DNA from: Winogradskya humida
GTDB taxonomy: Bacteria; Actinomycetota; Actinomycetes; Mycobacteriales; Micromonosporaceae
NCBI RefSeq assembly: GCF_016862215.1
Contig: NZ_BOMN01000001.1
Span: 186,001-250,000, forward strand
Length of the DNA stretch: 64,000 bases
Reading direction: 5' to 3'
Below the pieces are notes generated by a model. That model was not told the DNA's origin, did not search any database, and saw nothing but the letters and a program-made list of their open reading frames with translations. Shown here one piece after another: positions 24,350 to 32,635 of the stretch. Every line of letters starts with the position of its first letter. Within the stretch, counting starts at the first letter, position 1. A program made the translations under genes and the position numbers.

Positions 24350-24808
24350 TCAAACGCTGGCTGCGGCGGTTTGCTGGGCTTGCCAGAGGGCTAGCTGGAC
24401 GCCGATTACGAAGATCTGGAGTGGGAGGGGCAGGCCGGGGAGGTCGGCCTCGATGGCGCCCGACCAGGCGCTTGTGCGGCGCATGGAGCCTGTTACGACC
24501 CCGTCGATCACCAGCTCCTGCCGGTTGCCCCACATGGAGGCGCGGCGGAATTCGTAGGAGCGGCCGCCGGATTGGGCTGTCCAGTGTTTGCGGCCGGCTC
24601 GTTCGACGAGGGCGATCACGCCGCCGGTCTCGTCGAGCATGCGGTATTTGCTGCCCCAGCCGTTGGAGCGGACCTGGTAGCGGCGGCCTTGCACCTCGAA
24701 GTCGCCGCCGCTGCGCCACCATGACGGGTCCCACACGGCGACCGGGTGCCCGTCCGCGGCCAGTTGGTAACGGCCGCGCCACATGCCCATCTTCTCGGCG
24801 GTCAACAT
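24350..24808 (-). CDS. Conserved hypothetical protein
   Basis: 152 residues from ATG 24808; an in-frame ATG at 24835 is possible, but the sequence upstream of it is repetitive. The protein is strand-rich with many aromatic and basic residues (GGDFEVQGRRYQVRSNGWGSKY, YEFRRASMWGNRQELV) and an amphipathic C-terminal helix (LPLPLQIFVIGVQLALW). The pattern resembles the LURP-one/tubby-like beta-barrel with a terminal hydrophobic helix, but that is only a structural guess. No function proposed. Confidence 0.65.
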   Translation of the reverse strand: MLTAEKMGMWRGRYQLAADGHPVAVWDPSWWRSGGDFEVQGRRYQVRSNGWGSKYRMLDETGGVIALVERAGRKHWTAQSGGRSYEFRRASMWGNRQELVIDGVVTGSMRRTSAWSGAIEADLPGLPLPLQIFVIGVQLALWQAQQTAAASV

Positions 24809-24845
24809 GACTTCACGGTAGCGATGCCGCGCCATCGGGGCGTGC

Positions 24846-24881
24846 CCACCGCCAGGCCTCGCGCCACCGCCAGGCCTCGCG
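24846..24881. repeat. Two 18-bp tandem copies
   Basis: Two perfect copies of CCACCGCCAGGCCTCGCG upstream of the hypothetical gene, with degenerate further copies to about 24950. Confidence 0.85.
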
Positions 24882-24988
24882 CCACCGAGGCGTGCCCACC
24901 GCCGGGTCCGGCGCAATCGAGGCGTGCCCCATCGCCAGGCCCGGCGGCACCGGCAAGGTTGGGGGGACCGGCGCGGCTGGTCTGGGAG

Positions 24989-25807
24989 TCAGGCGGTGTG
25001 GGCGAGGGATGAGGAGAGGGCGCGGTGGGCGGTGGCTTGGTGGAGGAGGGTGTGGGCCTTGTCCTCGAGGACCTTGAGGGCGTCGGTGCCGGCGGCCCAG
25101 CGCAGGGGTGGGGCGTCGGAGTTGATGAGGGTGAGCAGGGCTGTGGCGAGTTTGGCCGGGTCGCCGCCCTGGAGGCCGTTCATGGCTGTCCAGGCGGTGA
25201 CGGTTTGCCTGGTGCGTTCGGCGTAGTCGTCGATGGCGGGGGCGGCGTACGTCGTGGATTGCGGGGTGAGCAGGTCGGTGCGGAAGAAGCCGGGTTCGAC
25301 CAGCATGGTGCGGATGCCGTAGGGGGCGACTTCGGGGGTCAGGGATTCCGCCCAGCCTTCGAGGCCGAACTTGGCGGCGGCGTAGGCCGTGCAGAATTCC
25401 TGGCCGGTTATGCCTGCGGTCGACGAGATCGTGACTATCAGGCCGGAGCGCTGGGCGCGCATGATCGGGAGCACCGCGCGGGTGACGTTCAGCGGGCCGA
25501 AGAGGTTTGTCTCAACCTGGGCCCGGAAGTCCGCCGGGGTGATTTCTTCGAAGAAGCCTGCGACGAAATTGCCGGCGTTGTTGACCAGCACGTCGATGCT
25601 GCCGAAGCGGTCCACCGCGGCCTGCACCGCTGATTGGGCGCTGGCGGGATCGGTGACGTCCAGGCGTACGGTGAGCAGATTTTTTGCTGGGGGGATCTTG
25701 GCCGGGTCGCGGCCGGTGGCTACCACGGCGTAGCCGGCGGCGAGGGCTGCCTGGGTGATGTCGACGCCCATGCCCCGGGCTGCGCCGGTGATCATCAGTA
25801 CCTTCAT
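24989..25807 (-). CDS. SDR family oxidoreductase
   Basis: 272 residues from ATG 25807. TGAARGMG cofactor motif near the N-terminus, NNAG, catalytic Ser in TISSTAG and YAAAK. It is of the length and C-terminal type of the SDR at 15397 (WAAGTDALKVLEDK closing segment) and could be a distant paralogue. No clear ribosome-binding site. Divergent from the XRE regulator gene at 25908, its likely controller. Confidence 0.92.
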   Translation of the reverse strand: MKVLMITGAARGMGVDITQAALAAGYAVVATGRDPAKIPPAKNLLTVRLDVTDPASAQSAVQAAVDRFGSIDVLVNNAGNFVAGFFEEITPADFRAQVETNLFGPLNVTRAVLPIMRAQRSGLIVTISSTAGITGQEFCTAYAAAKFGLEGWAESLTPEVAPYGIRTMLVEPGFFRTDLLTPQSTTYAAPAIDDYAERTRQTVTAWTAMNGLQGGDPAKLATALLTLINSDAPPLRWAAGTDALKVLEDKAHTLLHQATAHRALSSSLAHTA

Positions 25808-25907
25808 GTCACCAGGAGACCGGATCGCGGCGGTGGGGAGAAGACGCTGCTGACAGGTGTGCTGACAGCCCACCTTTGAGAAATGCAAACCGGCCGAGCC
25901 TGGGAAC

Positions 25908-26756
25908 GTGGACAACCGTGACGAGGTGAAGGCCTTTCTCAGCTCCCGCCGCGCCCGGATCAGCCCGGAGCAGGCGGGGCTGGTGCACCACGGCCGTAAT
26001 CGGCGGGTGCAGGGGCTGCGGCGTAGTGAGGTCGCCGATCTCGCCGGGGTCAGCGTCGAGTATTACGCCCAGCTTGAGCGGGGTGATCTCGCCGGGGCGT
26101 CCGGGAGTGTTCTCGATGCGGTCGCCGGAGCGCTGCAGCTCGATGAGGCCGAGCGGCGGCATCTCGGCGACCTGGCCCGCACCGCCGGGCCGGGGCGTGG
26201 GCGGCGGCGAGGGCCCGCGCCGCAGGTCAGACCCGGCGTTTTGCGCATTCTGGAGTTGATGACGGAGATTCCGGCGTTTGTCACCAACGGACGCGGGGAT
26301 GTCCCGGCCGCGAACACGCTCGCTGAGGCGTTGTACGCGCCGATGTTCGACGAGCCGGCCCGGCCCGTGAACCATGCCCGGTTCGCGTTCCTCGATCCGC
26401 GGGCCCGGGAATTCTGGCGGGATTGGGAACGGATCGCGGGTGACACGGTGGCCATGATGCGTACGGAGGCCGGGCGGGACCCGTACGACAAGGATCTGAC
26501 CGATCTTGTGGGTGAGCTCTGCACCCGCAGCGAGGATTTCCGCATCAGGTGGGCCGCCCACGACGTGCGGCTGCATCGCACGGGCGTCAAGCAGTTCCGG
26601 CATCCCGTGGTCGGCGACCTCGACCTGAACTTCGAGACCCTGCCGCTGGCCGCCGATCCCGGCCTGACCCTGACGATGCTCAGCGCCCCCGCGGGTTCGG
26701 TCAGCGACGACGCCCTGCGACAGCTGTCGAGCTGGTCGGCTATGTCGCGGCGCTGA
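25908..26756 (+). CDS. XRE family regulator with MmyB-like domain
   Basis: 282 residues from GTG 25908. HTH_31 domain (RRVQGLRRSEVADLAGVSVEYY, about 30-80), then the MmyB ligand-binding domain (about 110-280: AFVTNGRGDVPAANTLA, FRIRWAAHDVRLHRTG). It is related to the regulator at 6824-7645. The 100-bp gap to the divergent SDR gene contains a repeated GCTGACAG element (about 25846-25868) that may be an operator. It overlaps the convergent MarR gene by 17 bp. Confidence 0.9.
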   Translation: MDNRDEVKAFLSSRRARISPEQAGLVHHGRNRRVQGLRRSEVADLAGVSVEYYAQLERGDLAGASGSVLDAVAGALQLDEAERRHLGDLARTAGPGRGRRRGPAPQVRPGVLRILELMTEIPAFVTNGRGDVPAANTLAEALYAPMFDEPARPVNHARFAFLDPRAREFWRDWERIAGDTVAMMRTEAGRDPYDKDLTDLVGELCTRSEDFRIRWAAHDVRLHRTGVKQFRHPVVGDLDLNFETLPLAADPGLTLTMLSAPAGSVSDDALRQLSSWSAMSRR

Positions 26757-27165
26757 TGACGCGGGTGAGGGCGGCGTGGAGGGACATGAGTTCGTCGAGG
26801 GGCATGCCGAGGCGGTCGACGACGGCCGGGGGGATCTTCAGGGCCTGTTCGCGCAGGTCACGGCCGGCGGGGGTGAGGGTGACGGCGAGGCTGCGTTCGT
26901 CTTTCGGGTCTCGTTCGCGGCGTAGGTAGCCGATCGTCTCGAGGCGTTTGAGCAGCGGGGACAGGGTGCCGGGGTCCAGCTGCAGAAGAGTGCTCAGCTT
27001 GCGTACGGATAGAGGGGCGTGCTGCCACAACGCGAGCATCACCAGGTACTGGGGGTGGGTGAGGCCCATGGGTTCGAGCAGTGGCCGGTAGACGGCGACC
27101 ACGCTGCGGGCTGCCACGGACAGCGCGAAGCACACCTGCTGTTCAAGTTCCAACGGATCGCTCAT
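26740..27165 (-). CDS. MarR family regulator, OhrR-like
   Basis: 141 residues. Winged-helix MarR protein with the OhrR signature: Cys12 in the first helix (QQVCFALSVAARS), the YRPLLEPMGLTHPQYLVML segment, and the wing DPKDERSLAVTLT. In OhrR proteins that Cys senses organic hydroperoxides and the target is ohr; no ohr gene is next to it here. Three palindromes lie between it and the divergent 64-residue protein, which is therefore the probable target. Redox sensing is inferred from the Cys. Confidence 0.88.
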   Translation of the reverse strand: MSDPLELEQQVCFALSVAARSVVAVYRPLLEPMGLTHPQYLVMLALWQHAPLSVRKLSTLLQLDPGTLSPLLKRLETIGYLRRERDPKDERSLAVTLTPAGRDLREQALKIPPAVVDRLGMPLDELMSLHAALTRVISAAT

Positions 27166-27182
27166 GGTTGCCGCTCCTCTGC

Positions 27183-27226
27183 CGATACGGTTATCGTACC
27201 AATAGTTGGTGCACCAATGATTGGTG
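27183..27226. promoter_or_regulatory. Three consecutive palindromes, MarR operator region
   Basis: Three perfect inverted repeats in 44 bp: CGATA-cggt-TATCG (27183-27196), ACCAA-tag-TTGGT (27198-27210) and CACCAAT-g-ATTGGTG (27212-27226). They fill the gap between the MarR gene and the divergent small gene, and probably bind MarR dimers cooperatively. Confidence 0.75.
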
Positions 27227-27254
27227 TGGCAACCTTCTCGAGGAGTTGGGGATC

Positions 27255-27449
27255 ATGGCGAAGGATGTCCGCGAGGGCGGGTTCCTCTGGAACTGGATCT
27301 ACAAGTACTGGGCGGGGCCGGCCTCGGTGCAGGGTGCGATCGAGGGCGTCACCCAGGAGGCACGCGACGGCTGGAAGGCCGACCTCGAGGAACGCAAGCG
27401 GTATTCCCGGGCGCAGCGCGCCCGTAAGCAGGCTGCGAAGCGCGGCTAA
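27255..27449 (+). CDS. Small basic protein of unknown function
   Basis: 64 residues from ATG 27255 with AGGAG about 9 nt upstream. N-terminal half contains tryptophans (GGFLWNWIYKYWAGPASVQ); C-terminal half is a charged helix ending RAQRARKQAAKRG. Divergent from the OhrR-like MarR gene, so it may be peroxide- or ligand-induced. Not recognised as any family. Confidence 0.65.
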   Translation: MAKDVREGGFLWNWIYKYWAGPASVQGAIEGVTQEARDGWKADLEERKRYSRAQRARKQAAKRG

Positions 27450-27459
27450 AGTCGCGGGC

Positions 27460-27972
27460 GTGCCTGCTTCTGACTACGTCAAAGACCTGCGCGCCAAGTA
27501 CGGCCAGGGCTTGATCATGTTTCCGACCGTCAGCGCCGTGGTGCTCAACGACCGCGGCGAGGTGCTGCTGGGGCAGCGCAGCGACAACCACCAGTGGGCG
27601 CTGATCGCGGGGATGATGGATCCGGGCGAGCAGCCCGCCGAGGCCGTCGTGCGCGAGACGCTCGAGGAGACGAACGTCCAGGTCAAGGTCGAGCGGCTGG
27701 CCGGGGTGGTCCTGCACGAGGTGGTCTATGGCAACGGCGATCACTGTCAGATGGTCAACACGTGGTTCCGGTGCCGCGCGGTCGGCGGTGAGGCACGGGT
27801 CAACGACTCCGAGTCGCTCGAGGTCGGCTGGTTCTCGCTGGACGATCTTCCGCCGCTCACCCGCTTCGCCCACCATCGCATCGCCACGGCGCTCGACGAC
27901 AGTCTCCCCGCCTGGTTCGCCCAGCCGGGTGAAGCCATCGACGAGCTGATGCACCGCATGCCCGGCGCCTGA
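27460..27972 (+). CDS. NUDIX hydrolase
   Basis: 170 residues from GTG 27460; the frame is open further upstream but that overlaps the preceding gene. The NUDIX box is intact: G in AGMMDPGEQ, then REtLEEtNV (RETLEETNV). The fold continues with VNTWFRCRAVGG and WFSLDDLPPL. NUDIX enzymes hydrolyse nucleoside diphosphates linked to other groups; the size suggests ADP-ribose or mutated-nucleotide hydrolysis, not decidable here. It follows the 64-residue gene by 10 bp and is probably co-transcribed with it. Confidence 0.92.
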   Translation: MPASDYVKDLRAKYGQGLIMFPTVSAVVLNDRGEVLLGQRSDNHQWALIAGMMDPGEQPAEAVVRETLEETNVQVKVERLAGVVLHEVVYGNGDHCQMVNTWFRCRAVGGEARVNDSESLEVGWFSLDDLPPLTRFAHHRIATALDDSLPAWFAQPGEAIDELMHRMPGA

Positions 27973-27976
27973 GCAG

Positions 27977-29878
27977 CTACGACAGTTTTCTGACGCGCAG
28001 GCTCTCCGCGACCGACCAGGCCTGGAACGGGCAGCCCGTCGCGCCGTGCGGGGCCTCGCCGTCGGCGGTTTCCGAGACCGAACCCAGGCCGTACTCCCCC
28101 AGGTGACCGTCGGCGTCGGACAGTGTCTGCTCCGCGGAGACGCCGAGCCGCCGCCAGGCCTCCACATAGGGGCCGGTGAGCCAGGGCCAGACCGTACCCG
28201 TGTGGTAGGCCCGATCGCGGGAACCCGGCGGGCCGCGGTGGCTGCCGTGATAACCCGGCGTGCCCGGGGCCTGGCTGCGCGGGCCGAGCGGTGTCATCAG
28301 CGCCGCGCCGATGGTCTGCAACGCCCCGGGCGACGGACGCAACGGCGCATACGGCAGTGACCAGGCGAGCAGCTGATTCGGGCGCAGCACGTCGTCGTCC
28401 GGGCCGTCGATCACGTCGTGCAGCAGGCCGGCCTTGGCCGGAAACCGGCGGGCGAAGGACGTGAGCGCCGCCGAGTGGGCCAGGGCGGCCTGGCCGGCGC
28501 CGGCACCGACCTGCCAGGCGAGCCTGATCATCATGGCCAGGCCGTTGATCCACAGGGCGTTGACCTCGACAGGCTTACCCGTACGCGGGGTGACCGGCTC
28601 GCCGTTGACCCGCGCGTCCATCCAGGTCAGCGCCGTGCCCGGGGCGCCCTGGCGGAGCAGTCCGTCGGCCGGGTCCGCCTGGATGCCGTAGCGCGTGCCT
28701 GCCAGGTGGGCGCCGACCACGTCGCGCAGGGCGGGCAGCAGCTCCGCGGCAAGGTCGTTGTCGCCGGTGACCGCCACGTGCCGCCCGACGGCGTGCAGGA
28801 ACCACAGCGTGCCGTCCACGGTGTTGTACTCGATGCTGCCCGTGTCGGCGGTGTTCGCGAGCATGCCCTCCGACAACGTTTCCGCGTACCCGAGGAGAAG
28901 TTTTCGTCCCTGCTCGGCCCGGTTGGTCGCCAGGAAAAGACCTTCATAGCTGAGCATCGTGTCCCGCGACCAGGCGCCGAACCAGGGATAGCCCGCCACG
29001 ACATCGGGACCGGTCGCGGTTTCGACAACAAAGGCATCGGCGGCCAGGGCGAGCGTGGCCTGCGCTTCGCCGCCGGGTGCGGCCGCTGCCACCAGAGTCC
29101 TGTTACGGGTACGCGCGGAGCTGACCACCGCCGCCGCCGGCTCGGGCACAACGTCGAGGTCCTCCGCCCACGCCGAAACGGACGCGGTGTCCCCAGCTTG
29201 GCGGAGCTCGGCGTGGAAGCTCCCCGCGTACCATAAGTCCTCGGTGGGGGTGAGCCCGCGCGCCGCCTCCTCGCGGTGCCGCACCCCGCGGAACCAAGCA
29301 CCCGCGCCGCGAAAATCGGGCCCGCGCAAGCGATAAGCGCCCTCGACCACGCACCCGCCCGCCACCTCGGTCACCTCGGGCTCGGCGCTCCCCGCGGTCC
29401 GCTCGGCGTGCACATCCCGCCACGTGCACAGCGCTTCGAGCCGCAAACTGACCGGCCCACCGGTGAGCAACCGGTGCACCACCGCGACACTGCTCCGCCC
29501 GTGCACCATGGCGACCTCGCGCTCGAGAACAACGTCCCCGATCCGCCACCGCCACCGCGGCAACCCGTCCACCAGCTCGAACCCGGACAGAAACCGATGC
29601 CCAGCCGGCGCAACAGTCCCGTCGGCCCACTCGTGCGTCCCCAGCCGCACCACCGTCCCGGACGCCAGCGTCACCACCGGATCGAGCGACGCAAGCCCGA
29701 GATACCGCAGCGACGGCGTCTTCCCGGCCACGACCAGCAGCCCGTGATAGCGCCGGGTCCGCAACCCGCTGACCGTCCCCATCGCATATCCACCACGCCC
29801 GTCGGGCACAAGCCACTCCCGGACCGACCCCTCCCCGAGGTCCCCGCAAACCTGCGCCCCGAACGCCACACGGTGCAT
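27977..29878 (-). CDS. Glycogen debranching enzyme-type amylo-alpha-1,6-glucosidase (GH133-like)
   Basis: 633 residues. The N-terminal GDE_N domain (WLVPDGRGGYAMGTVSGLRTRRYHGLL, residues 20-250) is followed by the (alpha/alpha)6 amylo-1,6-glucosidase domain: YPWFGAWSRDTMLSYEGL, DTGSIEYNTVDGTLWFLHAV, TWMDARVNGEPVTPR and VEVNALWINGLAMM. It removes alpha-1,6-linked glucose stubs in glycogen in the cytoplasm. Length is typical of the bacterial/archaeal form. No other glycogen genes are adjacent. It is convergent with the NUDIX gene, 4 bp apart. Confidence 0.92.
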   Translation of the reverse strand: MHRVAFGAQVCGDLGEGSVREWLVPDGRGGYAMGTVSGLRTRRYHGLLVVAGKTPSLRYLGLASLDPVVTLASGTVVRLGTHEWADGTVAPAGHRFLSGFELVDGLPRWRWRIGDVVLEREVAMVHGRSSVAVVHRLLTGGPVSLRLEALCTWRDVHAERTAGSAEPEVTEVAGGCVVEGAYRLRGPDFRGAGAWFRGVRHREEAARGLTPTEDLWYAGSFHAELRQAGDTASVSAWAEDLDVVPEPAAAVVSSARTRNRTLVAAAAPGGEAQATLALAADAFVVETATGPDVVAGYPWFGAWSRDTMLSYEGLFLATNRAEQGRKLLLGYAETLSEGMLANTADTGSIEYNTVDGTLWFLHAVGRHVAVTGDNDLAAELLPALRDVVGAHLAGTRYGIQADPADGLLRQGAPGTALTWMDARVNGEPVTPRTGKPVEVNALWINGLAMMIRLAWQVGAGAGQAALAHSAALTSFARRFPAKAGLLHDVIDGPDDDVLRPNQLLAWSLPYAPLRPSPGALQTIGAALMTPLGPRSQAPGTPGYHGSHRGPPGSRDRAYHTGTVWPWLTGPYVEAWRRLGVSAEQTLSDADGHLGEYGLGSVSETADGEAPHGATGCPFQAWSVAESLRVRKLS

Positions 29879-29935
29879 CCCCCGACGCTATCCCTGTTTC
29901 CGGGGACCCGCTGAGCGCGCACTAAGGTGCGTCCG

Positions 29936-31363
29936 ATGATCAGTGATCCCTTGGTACGCGGCTTGGCGAGGAACCCCGCGACGCCGGCGGATGTGCTGCT
30001 CGATCTGCTCGCGTCAGCAGAGTCGCCGTTCTGCCGAGGGCTGACAGATCGCCGTGATCTGCCGGAATCGGTGCAGGAAGCGATGGTGCGGCATCCGTCG
30101 CGCGAGGTCCGCGGCACGCTGGCCGAGCATGCCCGGACCCTGCCGGAGCTCCGCAGCCGGTTGCTGGCAGACCCCGAATGGCGCGTGCGACTGCGTGCCT
30201 TGAGCAACCACCTCACCGACGATCACCTGCGCTCACTGCTGGTGAGCGTCGAGGACGACCCCGACGCGCCGTTGTCCCCCTGGGAGCTTTTCGATGAGCT
30301 GTGGGTGGCCATGGAGTACGACCGGCGCCTCCACCGCTCGGCGGGTGCACACCCCGATCCACGGGTACGCCTGCACCCGGCGCGGTTCCCCCAACTGCTC
30401 GACGGAGCCACCCGGGCCGCGCTGCTGGCCGACCCCGAGCCGCAGGTCAGGGAGACCATCGCCGCGGCCATCTCCGAGAACGAGCGGGTCATGCAGCCCG
30501 ACGACCTGCCGAAGACGCACATCCACGCGTTCTGGGCCGTGCTGCAACGACCGCTGTCCCGCGCGCTGGTCGACCAGGTGATGGCGAGCGGTGACGAAGC
30601 CGCGCTGCCTTTTGTCAGCGCGAACCCGAGCACCCCACCGGACGTCATCCAGGCTCTGCTGCATCATCCCAGCCCTGTCGTACGCGCCCGGCTCGCCGAC
30701 CGCGCCGACCTGAGCCCCGAGCAGCTGGAATCCCTGGCCACCGACCCCGATATCGGGGTGCGCACGGCTGTCTCGGTCCACCCCGGTCTCACTGAGCAGC
30801 AGCGGGCGGGCATCACCATTGCCGTCAGCGACAGCCAGTATTCCTACTCCAGGCACATGCCGGGGCCGCTCGGCGAGGCGATGCGCTGGGCGCATTCGGT
30901 CAACCCGTTGCTACGCCGCCGAGCGGCCCGTCACCCCGGACTGCCCGGGGATCTGGTCAGTCTGCTGGCCGATGATGACGATCGGGGCGTACGCGTGTTG
31001 CTCGCCCTGCACCATCCTGATGCCCCACCTAGGTTGCTCCTGCGCGCCTTCCTGGAGGACCAGGGGCGTGACCGGGAGCGGCTCCCGTCGCTTGCTCACT
31101 TCCCGACAGCGGGACTGGCCGCATTCGCCGATCACAACGATCCGTCGGTACGCCGGTTGGTCGCGCTCGACCCGGATGCCGACCCGGAGCTCGTGGATCG
31201 GCTGACCACCGACCCGGACCTGGGCGTGCGGCTGGCGATGGCGTCGTGTGCGCGCTTGCCCGTCGCCCGGATCGTCGCGTTGCTCGACGACCCCGAGCTG
31301 GCGGAACACGCGGCCGCCAACCCTGCGCTGCCGGTCGAGCGGATGCGTCAGGCTCTGAAGTAG
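29936..31363 (+). CDS. Leucine-rich-repeat-variant/HEAT-like repeat protein
   Basis: 475 residues from ATG 29936 (TAAGG lies 8 nt upstream; a GTG at 29927 is less likely). The whole chain is built from about 24-residue units of the LRV/HEAT type, recognisable by repeated xxDPDxxVRxxxA patterns (LLADPEWRVRLRAL, LLADPEPQVRETIA, LATDPDIGVRTAV, LTTDPDLGVRLAM). Such repeats form a protein-binding solenoid. No signal peptide or membrane helix. Partner unknown; the 3' end overlaps the convergent NTF2-like gene by 16 bp. Confidence 0.85.
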   Translation: MISDPLVRGLARNPATPADVLLDLLASAESPFCRGLTDRRDLPESVQEAMVRHPSREVRGTLAEHARTLPELRSRLLADPEWRVRLRALSNHLTDDHLRSLLVSVEDDPDAPLSPWELFDELWVAMEYDRRLHRSAGAHPDPRVRLHPARFPQLLDGATRAALLADPEPQVRETIAAAISENERVMQPDDLPKTHIHAFWAVLQRPLSRALVDQVMASGDEAALPFVSANPSTPPDVIQALLHHPSPVVRARLADRADLSPEQLESLATDPDIGVRTAVSVHPGLTEQQRAGITIAVSDSQYSYSRHMPGPLGEAMRWAHSVNPLLRRRAARHPGLPGDLVSLLADDDDRGVRVLLALHHPDAPPRLLLRAFLEDQGRDRERLPSLAHFPTAGLAAFADHNDPSVRRLVALDPDADPELVDRLTTDPDLGVRLAMASCARLPVARIVALLDDPELAEHAAANPALPVERMRQALK

Positions 31364-31719
31364 TCGCGGAGGTGGGCGATGTGCTCGTCGCGTACCCGGA
31401 AGATGTGGATTATTGACATTGTCGGGCCTGTTTCGAGCGTCGCGTCGATCTCGACGATGAAGACTGCCGGGTCAGCGGTCTCGTGCAGCACGAAACCGGA
31501 AGGCGCGGGATCGGCCTTGCCCTCGTAGGCCGGGTCGCGATGCATGGCACCGATGCCGTCACGGATCGCGTTGCGGCCTTCGAGCCGGAAGCCACCCGGT
31601 GCGAGCGGCGCCTCGTAGACGCCGTCCTCGGTGAACAGGGCCGCCACCGCGTCGGCGTTGCGGGTGATCGCGCCGGCGTACAGATAGCGTTTGAAGAGGT
31701 CCTCGTGCGAAAGGGTCAC
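31348..31719 (-). CDS. NTF2-like (SnoaL-type) protein
   Basis: 123 residues from GTG 31719. SnoaL-like pattern: LFKRYLYAGAITRNADAVAALFTEDGVYEAP, then RNAIRDGIGAM and a strand-rich end (IIHIFRVRDEHIAHLRDYFR). It begins directly after the stop codon of the epimerase gene, so the two form an operon. No assigned reaction. Confidence 0.85.
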   Translation of the reverse strand: MTLSHEDLFKRYLYAGAITRNADAVAALFTEDGVYEAPLAPGGFRLEGRNAIRDGIGAMHRDPAYEGKADPAPSGFVLHETADPAVFIVEIDATLETGPTMSIIHIFRVRDEHIAHLRDYFRA

Positions 31720-32568
31720 TCATTCCATTCTGAACCCTTCACGCCATGACCGGTAGGCCGGGGCGAAACCCGCGTGGCGGGCGCGAGCGTTCGAGACCGG
31801 GCGCCCGATGTCCCCGCCCACCGCGGGCGCGGCAGCATTTTTCGAGGCGCCGACGGCATCGGCGAAGACCGGCACCCACTGATCGCCCGCGGCGGGTTCG
31901 TCGTCGACGATGTTCCAGATTCCCCGCGGCCAGGTCAGCGCCTGAGAAGCGGCACGGGCGGCGTCATCGACGTGGACGAACGAGGTTACCGTCGCAGAGG
32001 TGGGCAGCGTTCCCGTCCGAGCCGCCCGCCCGAACCGGCCGTCGCGGGCGTACCAGGTCCCGGGGCCGTAGAGCTGGCCGTAGCGCAGGACCACTCCCTC
32101 GCGGCAGCCGAGCACGGCGGTCTCGAGAGCCCGAACGCCGGCGATGGTCGTACGTCGCGGTGCGGCGGAGTCGGTGTCGAGCGGGTCGTCCTCCACGGCC
32201 GGGGTCGTGCCCGGCCGGTAGACCCAGCTGATGCTCTGCGCCACCACGCGCCGGACCCCCGCCCGCTGTGCGGCGCCGACGAGGTGGCGGGTGCCGACGC
32301 GGCGCAGGTGGGCGTTGCTGGCGGGGTCCCCGCCGGTCAGGTCGGTGAGCTGATGTATGACGGCGTCGGGTCTCACCTGCTCGAACGCTACCTGCACCGC
32401 GTCCCGGTCGAAGACGTCCAGGGGTACGGCTCGTGCGCCCAGCTCCCGCAGCAGTTCGATCTTTGCCGCGGAGCGGGTGGTGGCGCTGACGTCGTGGCCA
32501 TCGGCCACCAGCATGGGGATGAGGGCCCGTCCGACAACACCGGAACCCCCGGCCAGGAACACGCGCAT
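31720..32568 (-). CDS. NAD(P)-dependent epimerase/dehydratase-like protein
   Basis: 282 residues from ATG 32568; the open frame upstream of it is a shadow. Rossmann GGSGVVGRALIPML at the N-terminus is of the extended-SDR (NmrA/epimerase) type, and the central SWVYRPGT contains a Tyr, though the YxxxK active site is not clear (VYRPG). It may therefore be a reductase or binding protein more than an epimerase. Its divergent neighbour is a broken MocR regulator; four GTCCA half-sites lie in the gap. Co-transcribed with the NTF2-like gene. Confidence 0.85.
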   Translation of the reverse strand: MRVFLAGGSGVVGRALIPMLVADGHDVSATTRSAAKIELLRELGARAVPLDVFDRDAVQVAFEQVRPDAVIHQLTDLTGGDPASNAHLRRVGTRHLVGAAQRAGVRRVVAQSISWVYRPGTTPAVEDDPLDTDSAAPRRTTIAGVRALETAVLGCREGVVLRYGQLYGPGTWYARDGRFGRAARTGTLPTSATVTSFVHVDDAARAASQALTWPRGIWNIVDDEPAAGDQWVPVFADAVGASKNAAAPAVGGDIGRPVSNARARHAGFAPAYRSWREGFRME

Positions 32569-32591
32569 AACCGTTGACAGTAGGAACCATC

Positions 32592-32635
32592 TGGACTGGC
32601 CGACAGGTCCACGGAACGTCCAATATTGTGGTCCA
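32592..32635. promoter_or_regulatory. Repeated GTCCA half-sites between divergent genes
   Basis: TGGAC at 32592-32596 and GTCCA at 32607-32611, 32618-32622 and 32631-32635. Such clustered half-sites are typical of MocR/PdxR operators. AATATT (32622-32627) could be a -10 element. They remain although the MocR gene is broken. Confidence 0.55.
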
